Assembly (NCBI GenBank): GCA_035582835.1
Contig: JAYKAV010003365.1
Location: 1,161,623-1,225,622, forward strand
Reading direction: 5' to 3'
Source: Phoebastria nigripes
Lineage: Eukaryota; Chordata; Aves; Procellariiformes; Diomedeidae
DNA: 64,000 nucleotides
Positions within the stretch are counted from its first letter, which is position 1, and each line of letters starts with the position of its first letter. The position numbers were made by a program, and so were the translations under genes. The notes beneath the pieces were generated by a model that saw only the letters and a program-made list of their open reading frames with translations, was not told the origin of the DNA and ran no database searches. This document shows, one piece after another, positions 12,266 through 23,468 of this stretch.

Positions 12266-14679
12266 GTTAACNTTAGCATTAAAATTCAGGAACTACATGT
12301 TGGTATTCTGCTTGGTGCCTCTCCCAGCCTTCTCTGGCTACATTTGTTCATTTTACGGGGCCTTAGAAAACATGGTATGATAACTAATATTTTGATGAAA
12401 ACCAAGCATAGTTCTCCTGGATGATTACACTGGAGAAGCACATTTACAGGACTCCATTCTAGTAAGTAACTACTTTCAAGCCACGACAAATGCTGCCATG
12501 TGCCATACTGCCACATAAACCCTGGTGTGTCATCTGAAGAACTGCTTCTCATTTTGCTTTAAAGCACCTAAAATAGATCAATATCCTCTCATCCAGCTTT
12601 TTTTTAGTTTTCCACGTGTTCACATAGCCAGTAAAGCAAAAAAGCTAAGTGTATGGATTTGATAGTAACTAAATTAGCTAAAACTTGGGATTTTCCTCAA
12701 CTGGGAAACGATGATTTAAAAATTGATGCACACAATAATTTAACAAGATGCCTTCTACCAAGTCAACTGCATGTCACATCAGCATTGCATGCAATATATT
12801 CTCTGTATTTTATTTTTATAAACATCAATGGACAACTGGTAATTACCAATTTCTGATGCATTATTTTAGACAGAAATAACTCCTTATATTCTTGACATGA
12901 AAAAATGTGGTGCTAACACATGAAACAAGAAATGAAATACTAGAAGGGCACCAACTCTATCTCCCAAGGTCTTCAGGTATTAATTACAAAAGCAGCTATT
13001 TTGAAAATTCTACTTAAAGCTAGGAGATGTTTCAAATGGTATAAAGTTACCAATTGCTGATTCGCTATTTTCATCTATTGTGTATTGGCTGACATTTCAT
13101 GAACTCATGTGATACCGAAGTGGAAAATGTTTTAATATTTCCCTTTAAAACAGAATTTTGATTTTATTTCAAAGGAAACATCACTGAATTTGAAAAAGTT
13201 TTACAGACTGTTCATAAGAAATATTCTATTACAAAAGTTACTGTCTAAGTAATTGTCTGAGCAATTTCAAACACATCTCCTCAATCCTACACCAACAAAT
13301 GTAAATAGAGTTTCAGGTCTGGACGTTTATCCCTCTGGACTGCACTGTAACAGTTACCCAAGACCAGACCAGAAGACATATTGTTGCAACGATGTGAAAG
13401 CAGAGTCATTTGGGTGATAAGCTATTTCTCCAACACAACAAAAGCATCCAATCCTTTCACATGTTGACTCTTGCAAAACTTAAATTCTTTTTTCTGGAAC
13501 CATTAAGGGTTATGGATAGCCAAAGGAACCAATTCACCAAGTTTTGAGTACAATGTTGTCCACTCATGCCGCAACGATTATTGAGAACCACACGAGCAGT
13601 GGTATATGCCAGTTTCAGAAAACTCAAAAAAATAATATTGCAACTCAAGATAATATTGCAACAATTCAGTGTAATCAAAAATAACTTCCCAAAACAACTG
13701 ATTCCCTTCATTACACTCACTTATTCCTCTACCTTACATTAAATAATGTTTTAGGAATTATGAACCAAATGTAACAGAGGAAATAAGTTTAACCAAAGTT
13801 AATTGCATTAACTAAATCAAATTATACGATATTTTGAGTTGTTCTGTCAGAAGATGTTGACAATGTAAACTTTCTCCATGCAAAAAAAATCTTGCTATCT
13901 TGTATTTACTAGATGGGAAACATGTAAATAAAAGTCTGNACAGAGTTGATACCCACCTTCCATTACGAAACTAGTTTTCATCTTGAAACTTTCCCATTCT
14001 GAATGGATGCCTCAAACTGGCATCTGTGTGTGTGAATGAATATTTATTTGTAAAAGTTTCGGTCAATTACTATATTTCTGAGAGTAAGGCTGTTATAGAC
14101 CCTGGTCCTCAAGTTAGACTTTCCTTTAGCAGCGGCTCAGTGAGAAGTTGTAGTGCTTCCATGCTGTGGACCAGTAATGTCGAATTTGGAAGAAAGGTTG
14201 CTTGGTATCAGGGAAGTGTTTTATACACGTCCTGTGAAACCCCACTCAAATCCAGGGAAGTTACAAGCCTCAGAAAAACGCAGTCTGAACTCACTGCACA
14301 GACTGATAGTAGACCAAGTATTGTCTACTCCCAAAAGCATGAGGGGGCTGAGTGCAGGTTATCCCCTCAAGATGGACTGGACACGTTCCCCTGCCAGCTG
14401 CTGACTTGTTCACTGCACGTGCAGCTACAGTGAGACAGCTGCCAACAGGCAGCAGGGACCCTGACATTCTCACATCCCTAGTTTCAGACAATTTAAGACC
14501 GGAAGAGATAATGAGATCCTCCAATTCCCTGCATTTTAGAGACAGCTAAGTCTAAGAACTAGTACTTAGCTCAAACACAAACACCTCTTCCTAAAATGAC
14601 ACCCAGTTTTGACCCAAAACACAGTACAAGGAGGCTCTGCCACTTCCTTCACTGTTTCAAATGCATGAATGTATGCTTT

Positions 14680-14700
14680 TTCTTCTTCTTCTTCTTTTTT
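14680..14700. repeat. (CTT)n microsatellite
   Basis: Four CTT units between T runs. Simple repeat in intron 10. Confidence 0.8.
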
Positions 14701-14804
14701 AAATTGGAATCTCTCTGTAGTCTCTGGTTTTCATTATGCTGTCTTCTACTAGATTTAGGAGCCCACTAATACCTGTATTTTTTTCCTGTGAAGATAGCTG
14801 TACG

Positions 14805-17160
14805 TTATAAAATCATCTCCCAGTCCTCTTTTTGATAAGCTGAACAAAGTGAACTGTAAGTCTGTCATCTGACGGCACAAATTCTCCAGCTCGAACAACT
14901 TGTGGCTTTTTCAACAGCCTCTTNAGGTTTTTCAATGTCTTTTCTAAAATTCTGATGTCAAAGCCACACGTAACATTCTGCCATCAATTTGAGATGTTTT
15001 CAAAATTAAAACAATCTTTCTACCCTCCTGTTTATTTCCACCCTACCCATCCCAGATGAAATTAGGTCTAAATACTCTTTTGAGAACTCCCTTTGAGCTG
15101 CTTGTCCATTACAATGCTTAAATCTATTTCCAAGTTATCTCACATCTGGGACAGAGTCTCCTCCTCCTGTAGGTATGTATTCCAAATTTCTACATGTAAA
15201 ATTTTGTGTTTGCTTAGATTAAAAAAAAGCCAAAACAAAACAAACCCTCTCCCTCCTCCCCAAAATCTCAATTCTGCTGAGAAATAAATTGTTGCACACA
15301 GCATCCCCGTTTTCATTGCTTTGCCCCCNGCTCCACCAAGCACCACTCTTTGTTATTTACAGCAAATTTGTATTAGCATTTATGTTACATTCAAAACTGC
15401 TGGGGGAAAAAACCAGTTGTACTGGGCTTGGTATAAACATGTGCTCATTAAAAATGCTATACTCAACAACAATCCTTCAGTAATAATTCTTTTCATGTTT
15501 CAGTTAACTAGCTTCTCAATCCAGTTAACAAATACTTTCATGACACTGCATAATGCCAATTTCTTAGTAAGAACAGCATCTACAAAACTTAACCTTTTCC
15601 ACAAAATCAGGGAGACTGGAATTCATTTCATTTCCATTCTTCAGTTATCTACTGTGTGAATCCAGAACCAGCTTTACTATTACCCTTTCTGGACTAAAAT
15701 CTGACTGACAGCCTGCAGTTTTGCAAGTTATCATGTGTATGAGTGTTTTGCTTGTTTGGTTTGTTTGTTTTGGTTTTTTTTTGTTTTGGTTTTTTTTTTT
15801 TAATTTTGGCACATAATAGCACTCTTTTAGTGCCATGGAATTTTTCTTGCACTCCAACATTTATCAAAAACAAAAAGCTAGTCAAAGATCTCAGCCTAGT
15901 TTTCCAGGACTCCAATGATTCAAATGTACTTGCAGGCTATTTTTAACATACTATAACTATTAACAGACTGGTTTCTCACGCTATCAGGTGTGTTGGTGCA
16001 GATTATAAACCAGTCCGCAGCGCTGTATGCGAAGTGCCTCACATGGGGCATGGAAAGTTATTCTACTATCCTTTAGTGAAACAAATATTTCACTCTGCTT
16101 CACCTAGAATAAGTATTTTTTGCAAAACCTTTTGCTTTTTCCACATCATTATTAAAAGTTCAGCCATCTCCAGCTAAGAATAAGCCACTAACGTCCAGAT
16201 AACATAAACCATATCAAAACTCCCATTTTACTTAACAACAACAACAAAAAGTCTTATAGCTGAGCAGACATGGTATTTGCCCATGACCTTTAGTTTCTCT
16301 TTAATTCTCCTACACTTCATAACAGGTTGCCATTCGTTCTATACTATTTGATTCTGTCTTGACATTGACACAGGACATACTTTTACTATCTTCTTCCTCA
16401 AAAAGTCCTTCTTGTTCTTTTTTGTCGTTGTTTACACTTCCCTTACCAGTTAGTTTTGGTCATACTTCCCTTTTGCTTTTGAAAATTACTCTTCCCGAAC
16501 ACTCAAATATGTAATTTCACTGTTTGGAAGTATCTTTTGGTTACACTGAATGTTAGAAAATTATGGAGAAGACTGTCCCTACGCAACACAAATTTCTAGA
16601 TTAATTCATCACTGTAAGCTCCCATGAAGCTGCTCAAACCAAACAACCTTGTACTGGATGTAGTACATTTTATGCTAGAAAATTATCATTTGCAATTTTC
16701 AGGCTAATTACATTTCAGCATTTTCTGCATTTCATCTACAGCATAAGCTTCCCATACAACGGTATTTTTTCTTTATATGCTTTTTATAGCCAAGTGCTCA
16801 AGAAGCAATGCACTTCATTCTCCATTTGCAACAGACCCTATGAGTACTACCCTCTTGGGTTTGTTAATTAGTAGACTGATTGATATGTATTCAAGATCCT
16901 TGTATTAATTAACTTTAAGGGAGGTACCAGTGTCTTTAATGTTGCATACTGTCCTCCACCTCTTTTAGCCACTCTGTCCTTAAGTAGGCTGTAAGCATTG
17001 ATTTCACATTCTTATTTTATGAATTGTCCCACGAGGTTTCAATAATATCAATTATATCTCATTTTTCCCCATTAATGAGTATTTCGCATTTATCATGCTT
17101 GTCACCAGGTCTTATCACTGATATAAAACCAACTGCAAATCTTGTTTTCAATTCTGTTAT
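14805..17160 (-). mobile_element. Fossil CR1-clade LINE (EN to 3' part), 2.4 kb
   Basis: On the minus strand the stretch near 17130-17010 reads as a broken form of the CR1-clade endonuclease start, with EILINGEK, DIIDIIETSWDNS corresponding to the family pattern EILI.EEKYDIIGITETWWD. Around 15500-15700 the plus strand resembles the antisense of the reverse-transcriptase region (DFCKAFD..PHDIL), and around 15330-15400 that of the ADDT-containing block. At 15060-15230, gggacagagtctcctcctcc and tgtaggtatgtattcc match the antisense of the region after it. The frame is destroyed by stops and indels. The order is collinear with one full element, but the 15.9-16.9 kb part is not individually recognisable. 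Confidence 0.6.
15743..15805. repeat. T-rich (GTTT/GGTTT)n tract
   Basis: Low-complexity T-rich sequence with G interruptions; lies inside or next to the fossil LINE. Confidence 0.8.
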
Positions 17161-19522
17161 AAGTTTAATTGGCTCCTACAACACCAACTTTAGATTGCAT
17201 TTATCTACCTAGGACGCTTTGNTTGGGCTGTCAGTTAAGCCCCTTCCTGGTTGCTACAGGCTCCAGCTAGGAAGATTCCCTGCCCCATGTCCCTTCATAC
17301 AATCTGCCTTCCCTTGGGACTTTGTGCCCATGTCCTGCACAAAGAAACCTGCCCATTCACTCTAGCCAAAGCCAACAAATTCCCCTCCAGTATTTTCTTT
17401 TGTGGATCTTCCTTTTCATTACGTCTTTCTCAGCCTCCTAGTTTCCTTTTTCTTAATAGTTGCACTCATAATGCCTGTCAACTTATCTACCATTTGGTAC
17501 CACAAGCAGTACCAAATACCTTGTAGCTATGTCTCCTACAACTTTCTGCTTCATCCCTCCACAAATAGTTCCCACTATTAGCCAGCTTGAATACATATGG
17601 ATTGCTTCATACTTCCTGTCATGTTGAATGTCTCCTGACTTTGGGGGTTTTTTTTGGCTACAAACCACCAGTGCACTCTTCTGGATCCTACCTATTTNTC
17701 CTTTTCTTCTGTGGCATCAGTAGGAATGACTTCCCATTCTGACTGTTAAAAAAAGATACTGCATGTATAAATTTTTCCATCGAAGAGCTAAAAGATTTCA
17801 TGAAAAAAAGGAACACGGTTTCATGGTTTGACAACTGAAATTTTTCTTTTGCCTTTTAGCAGATTTTAAAGGCAACCGGGCTGGCAAACGGAGCAACAGG
17901 GCAGGCAAGGTCTTAAATGCAGCTTATACCAATGGGAATTTTTTACTATTGCTGTGAAGCGCTATAAAAGTTTACATTCATGAAAAAAATCATATTAGAG
18001 GCAACTCAAGCCATTCATCCAAATTTAACGGACAATTCTGAAGTTCATGACTATACTTGTCTATCTATGAAGTGAGCACAGTGGTACCACCTTACCAATA
18101 CACTAAGGTAATATTTATGAAGGTACATCAGTGGTTCGAAGACAAAAATCATGGCAAAATAAATAACTGTATATAACAACTGAAGGTAGAAAGAAAGAAA
18201 AAAAGCGATGACCGAGGAAGCTGTTAAAGAAAGGCATTTATTATCTGACATGTTGTTTTAGTTTTAAGCATGTGATTATTCCATTAGAGATTATCATAAC
18301 ACATCTGCAGAAGGTCACTGAATTCAGATAGCATACCTCCCAAGTCCTCAGTGATCAACGTAAGAACAATACTGTTAAACCAAGCACCTCAGCTCTGTTA
18401 CGCCAAGATGGTCTGAACCCCACATAATCCTTCAACAGGATCAGAACCTTCAGACCCAAGGCAGTGGCCGCTGCCACGTGAGCTACCAGAGCACATATCC
18501 TTAGAAGCAATTTATTATCCCATTTAAGTACATAAGGCATTTACGGGACTAAAGAATTTTACAAGTGTCTGCTGACAGCATAGTTCCCTGATACATTAAG
18601 AGGCACAATGAAGAAAAAGTCTCAAAACCTTTAGTGAAAAGCAAGCGGTTCTACCCATGACATACCTTCATTCTCACAAATGGCTAACTGGTTTTGTCTG
18701 AAACTAAAAACCAAAAAAGCCCAAAACCTGCAGTCTGAAACATAACCAGCGAAATTTCTGTCCAAACAGTTATTAACTTGGTAGCTACAAGGAAGTGAAA
18801 ACATAATGTTATAACCAAAGGACTGGTCAGCATCCTGAATCAAAGGTGCTATCAGCCCAGTTTAGAGTTGTGATCATTTAACAATAACTTCAGGTGTCAG
18901 CAGAGAGGTCACTGAAGTACAATGCAACTTCTGGGGGATTGTCTTCAAACCCACCGGCGGTCATATACAAAGAAAGTTTTTGAGGAATCACACCCCACAT
19001 GTTTAGCAGAGAATTTGGCAGTATTTAGCAAAATTTGGCAAATTTTGAGAAGGCCTGGGATTAAACAGCCCTTGTACAGCTAGTCAAAACTAAGGCATAC
19101 GATAACAGCTTTACTCTAGTGGTGCCAGGATTACTACTCCTTTGCTTGAGTATCAACTTAAACCCCAGATTTTAAAAACAGTATCTGAATGCTATTTACA
19201 TATTGGTATGTTGTGACTACTAATATTCCAGCAATGATGTTAGCCCAGGCACATACTGTATTAGGATTTTTGAAGACAATCTGTAATATACTTAAAAGTG
19301 AATTTACTGTATCATTAAAAAGCAAGTTATTATTGTTCTTTTGGGGAGGCTTTTTTTTTTCCTTCTGTTAAATTCAAAATCTTTCTGCCAACTTAAAAAA
19401 AGCCCTTTTAATTTAGTACGACTTGGGAAAATAGCGAGTTTTTGTGTTTGGGGTTTGTTTGGGTTTTTTTAAACTGTGAAAAGTCTGAGCATTAACTGAT
19501 CTAGATTTGACTGGATACTCAC

Positions 19523-19616
19523 TCTGTCACACAGCTCTTCAAACGTGAAGTCTGCAATGGTTCCACATGCTTTATTCAGCCTCAGCTCTCTGCCTTGCAC
19601 TTTTAGAATCCTTGGT
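19523..19616 (-). CDS. AFG1L: AFG1L exon 10
   Basis: This exon completes a threonine codon and encodes residues 276-306. It reads PRILKVQGRELRLNKACGTI and then ADFTFEELCDR. The segment V.GREL.L..A.G..ADFTFEELC is conserved throughout the AFG1 family, and the C-terminal part leads directly to PLGASDY in exon 11. The donor is gtgagt, phase 0. The acceptor ends taactag and has a poor pyrimidine tract for a vertebrate exon, but the reading frame and protein similarity leave little doubt. Confidence 0.95.
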
Positions 19617-19875
19617 CTAGTTACTATGGGAACATGAACAAAGACTCAATCTTCTCTGGATAATTACTATAAAATTCATCTCTTACAGATAGGAAATGCA
19701 TAGCTTGATGAATAATAGCACATGATTCAACACATAAATTAGACAAAATGCTGATACAATGACTGCCACTTGAGTGTGGCATCAACCCATATACAGCAAT
19801 GGAACTTATTAATTGGTCAGTGGAGATTGGGCATTGTGTTCTAAATGTATTCTCTTTCAAGAGAAATTAACTTAC

Positions 19876-19950
19876 GTACAATCATTTTGTTTCTGAGCCA
19901 GCTCATCAAACAACTTATCCATGACAGCCTCCACATCAGCTTCACTTGTG
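19876..19950 (-). CDS. AFG1L: AFG1L exon 9
   Basis: This exon completes a leucine codon from exon 8 and encodes residues 251-274 plus two bases of codon 275. It reads TSEADVEAVMDKLFDELAQK and then QNDC. This is an acidic, probably helical linker (DKLFDELAQKQND) typical of vertebrate AFG1L. The acceptor is actgtag and the donor gtaagt. The intron to exon 10 is the shortest in the window at 259 bp. Confidence 0.95.
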
Positions 19951-22900
19951 CTACAGTGAAAAGAATAATAGAATATGAAATTAATAACACTTGAAGCCAA
20001 CATCAAACAGCTGCCTGAGCCTGCTTAGCTTTTTGCCCATAAAAAAGAGAACAGGATGTTATGCTCTAAATACAAACATTAGATTTAGAATACACTTAGA
20101 AGTAGAGAATATTAACTCTCAGGTAGATGATTCTGCCTTATTTGCATACACTGAAAGACTTCTGTGTTTTGAGCTGTTTCCAGTAATGAGGCAATACAGG
20201 CAGAGCAGATCCATTAACACTATGTGTACACAATGAGAAAAAAGGCTTCTGGCTCTATCTTGCATGCAAAATAAGAGCAAATAGACAAGGCAAAGCAGTC
20301 AAGCACCTAAAGAAGTATCCTTTGAAATTTCTGAGAGGGGACTTTGTGAAATTAAATATTGGAGCAGCTTTGGGGGGGGGGCGGGGGGGGGGGGATATCA
20401 AGTCAACTGATTGTATTGATCAAACAATTTGCAAAATTAAACTATGAAATTCAAAATACCAGCATGATCTCCACATTCCTAATTTTATCAGTTTCCCCCC
20501 TCTGTCCCCAATACTATTTGGGAAAAGATCAACCACAGACAGAGAAAATGCAAAATACCTGTGCTGGGAGCTGAAGTAAAGTTTATATTAATCTTCTGGT
20601 TGCCACAAGAATTACAAATCAGTCTGATTAGAGAATATTTTTTGTCACTGAATGGGTTAGAGGGACAACCTTTCTGTGTTTCATTCTTAAAGAAGATAGA
20701 TAATATTTCTAGCTGAGTTTGAAAGCTGAGAATAGTAAATTAATGCTACGGTAGACAATAAANTAGAACTATGATATAGAACACTTCACTGAAGTTTGTA
20801 TGATCTCATTTGGTGTGAAAAGTCTACTTTTATAGATCGTGGATGCACTCTAGTTGCATTGCTTCACACAGTTCTAGACCTCCTCTAAATGACAAGTGAT
20901 GATCAGCATGCTACACAATTACTTTCCTGTTCATTAGGCCTTAAGCACCTTAAAAATGTTAACAGCAGAACTGAAATAACTACTTTTTAGCTCAAGCTTA
21001 ACAATAGCAAACCTTGTAGATACAAAGAATTTTGGNAAAAAACCCTCAAACTTCTGCAAGTGCCATTTCAAACACTTTAAAAAACCTTTTCTGGAGTTTA
21101 CATAAAATTGTAACTTCAAAAAAAGAAGTTTCTCTCAACCTTGATATTTGTGTGCTGCTTTCCTCTGACAAAATGACAAATGAAAAGGAACAGATAAAAC
21201 CAGAAAAAAAGCCACAAAAGGGGGGGGAAAAGTGCATATATATCAGAGAGTATGCACACGTATATGCATATAACTATCAAAAAGTTTGATGTAAAGCTAC
21301 AAGAAACAGCCGAATATGATGCCTAGGTGGATANTTGCACCTAATTGCCAAGAAAGTTTGTTTGAAAATAGATACCTGAGACTGAGATCAAGGAAGTTGC
21401 TTTGATCAGGAATCTTGTAATTGTGTTACACTGATTGCTTTCAGGTGAGTATGAAACAGCTTTAAGCAACCCTTAGCTGCATATTTTAAATGAAGAAAAG
21501 ACTACACAAATTATGAAGCATCAAGAGGATTTTAAAAAAAATGTGATGATGATACGATAACCATTAATAAGTGAATGTTAGACAAGAACATTTTCTTTTG
21601 GGGGCAAGACTGCTAAATAAATTTCAAAAATCTGCAGCAAAATACTGTATAGTACCTAATTTTAAAACAAAACAAAAAATATCCCCACATACTATGCTAG
21701 TTTTGCAGGGTTGAAAGCTCCAATGACCAAGTTTGAATAGAAGAACGAATGAGATTCCCTCAGAAAAAGAAAGGATGATGAAATAAGTATCTTATTTCCA
21801 TTGGCAGCTACAGGATTCACACACACCCCCCTGCTTCCTAATGATTTACACAACAAGTTCTAGGGGTAACCAACATCCTTTCAATGAGAGAACATGAGAC
21901 AGACTTATCGCCAATCTCTGCCATTTGCTTGATCACAAGTTTTACAGCAGAACACCATGAAATACTTCAGCTGGGTACTACTCCTGGGGCTTGTTCGTAT
22001 TTCTTGTCCTCTGGGCGCTGATGCCATAGGGACCATGTTTAGCCTGTTACCTATTAGAAACCACATACGTGCTCTTCCTTTCTCCAGAGTATGGACAGTG
22101 AGAAAAGAATACAATAGGTGGTCTCCACAATTACCAAACAGAAAGTCACAGAGTCACAGCACAACAAGCAGAGCTGTAAGCAGGGACAGCTACATAGACA
22201 TCGGAACAAGAGCCACGATGAGCAATTCTGAGATAACAGTGGCGGCTTCAAACAGTACTTCCAAGCACACACCGCAAAACATAGAAGAAAGTGGAGCCAG
22301 GCAAGAATATGGAACAAGAGTTACTTTTCTTGAGTACAGACACAGAACCTGCATTTGACCTGTTTTCCATATATAAAATTCTGTCATTTCCTTCCAGAAG
22401 CAGAAAGAGTTAAAGAGTTACCTGTTGTAACTCTACTAAGCAGTACTCCTCCCTCCAGACAAACAACTACAATTTCTAACTTTATAAAGTGATATGGACA
22501 TACTTAGTTTCAAATATCTGTCACATCGATGAAAATACTGCACCTTTCTTAATGGAAACATGATATTTAAATCCATATTGTATGTTGGGTTGACAGAGAC
22601 AATGGTTATAAATCTCATTTTAAGTTACTGTTGTCTGCCTTGCTCAGGTTGTCATTGATTAAATAATATTATAAGAGCAAATACGAGATAGAAAAATGTC
22701 TGTAATGCAAAGGTTTCAAAGTATTTTCAGGGGAAAAAAAAAAAAAAAAGAAGAGAGGATGTTTCTATTAGGTAGATATATGCTGCAACTATAAGCACAA
22801 CTGTGAACGTATTTTTAAGTATATTTATTTGCAAATATAGAATAAAGTGCTAAAGAAATTTTGTCATGATAAACAGAAACAATCTGTCAAAATAGGAGGG

Positions 22901-23356
22901 TGTTGGGTTTTTTTAATCCACAGTACTGGAAACATCCAACATTAAATGAATCCTTGTCATTGGATTTCTATAAATACTTAATTACTTAAATACAATAAGG
23001 ATGTTCTTCTATTATAAGAGAATTGTGCAATCTCTTACAAGAGGATATTCATTACTTTCTAACCATCTGTCACTTCAGTTCTCCAAACACCACACCTCCC
23101 CAAAAAATCTAATTAGTTTTTATTCAGTCACACATTATAAATGATGCTAGTGTGGATACTGAAAATGTAGTTTAATGAAGTTAATATCAAGGCATAATGG
23201 AAGGCGGTTTGCTGAACAAAATGGACCAGAAGGCAAAGAAAGGAAAAGTCACACTCTGCTAATTCTACTATACATTTTTCATTTCCCATTGACTAGGAAA
23301 TTATTCGCTAATAAGAAGGAAAAAGAGGGTAAATTCCATGTCAGAGATAAACTTAC
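19951..23356 (-). other. Intron 8 of AFG1L (3.4 kb)
   Basis: Non-coding sequence between exons 8 and 9 with a 23-base G tract at 20372-20394. No transposable element is recognised. Confidence 0.85.
20372..20394 (+). repeat. Poly-G tract with one C
   Basis: Ten G, one C, then twelve G. On the AFG1L coding strand this is a C run. Such a tract may form a G-quadruplex on the plus strand and is prone to length errors in sequencing. Confidence 0.9.
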
Positions 23357-23439
23357 AGGTAGTAGAGTTTTCCAGCAGCCGGAAGCACTCGTTTCCTGTA
23401 GTCTATTCCAGAATCAAGCTGGACCGTGCTGCAGTATTT
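23357..23439 (-). CDS. AFG1L: AFG1L exon 8
   Basis: This exon encodes residues 223-249 plus two bases of codon 250. It reads KYCSTVQLDSGIDYRKRVLP and then AAGKLYY. The block matches the family pattern YC.TVQLDSG.DYRKR..PA.GKLYYL, which follows the ATPase core. The acceptor is tctgtag, directly preceded on the coding strand by a run of 19 T, which is an unusually long pyrimidine tract. The donor is gtaagt, phase 2. Confidence 0.96.
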
Positions 23440-23449
23440 CTACAGAGAC

Positions 23450-23468
23450 AAAAAAAAAAAAAAAAAAA
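23450..23468 (-). promoter_or_regulatory. 19-T polypyrimidine tract of exon 8 acceptor
   Basis: A run of 19 A on the plus strand is a T run in the transcript sense, ending 10 bases before the exon 8 boundary (gtctctgtag then exon). It serves as the polypyrimidine tract. Its homopolymer length is likely to vary. Confidence 0.8.

Larger units (their letters stand above)
2725..19522 (-). other. Intron 10 of AFG1L (16.8 kb)
   Basis: Non-coding sequence holding two decayed CR1-clade LINE fragments (8940-9420 and 14805-17160), two MIR-like pieces (8325-8385 and 12200-12265), one copy of a short old repeat (9489-9537) and several low-complexity tracts. No conserved exon is seen. Open stretches such as the one at 14026-14433 resemble no known protein. 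Confidence 0.85.

Noticed and set aside
14026..14433. 135-codon open stretch on the plus strand
   Set aside because: Composition and peptide show no domain or family pattern, and overlapping frames are also open. Treated as chance in intron sequence.
17220..17530. Open stretch with protein-like composition at 17251-17526 as a gene or as the 5' part of the LINE
   Set aside because: It is on the opposite strand to the fossil LINE, and no domain or family similarity is seen on either strand.
21957..22358. 133-codon open stretch on the plus strand
   Set aside because: No recognisable motif, no splice or promoter context, and several overlapping open frames on both strands.
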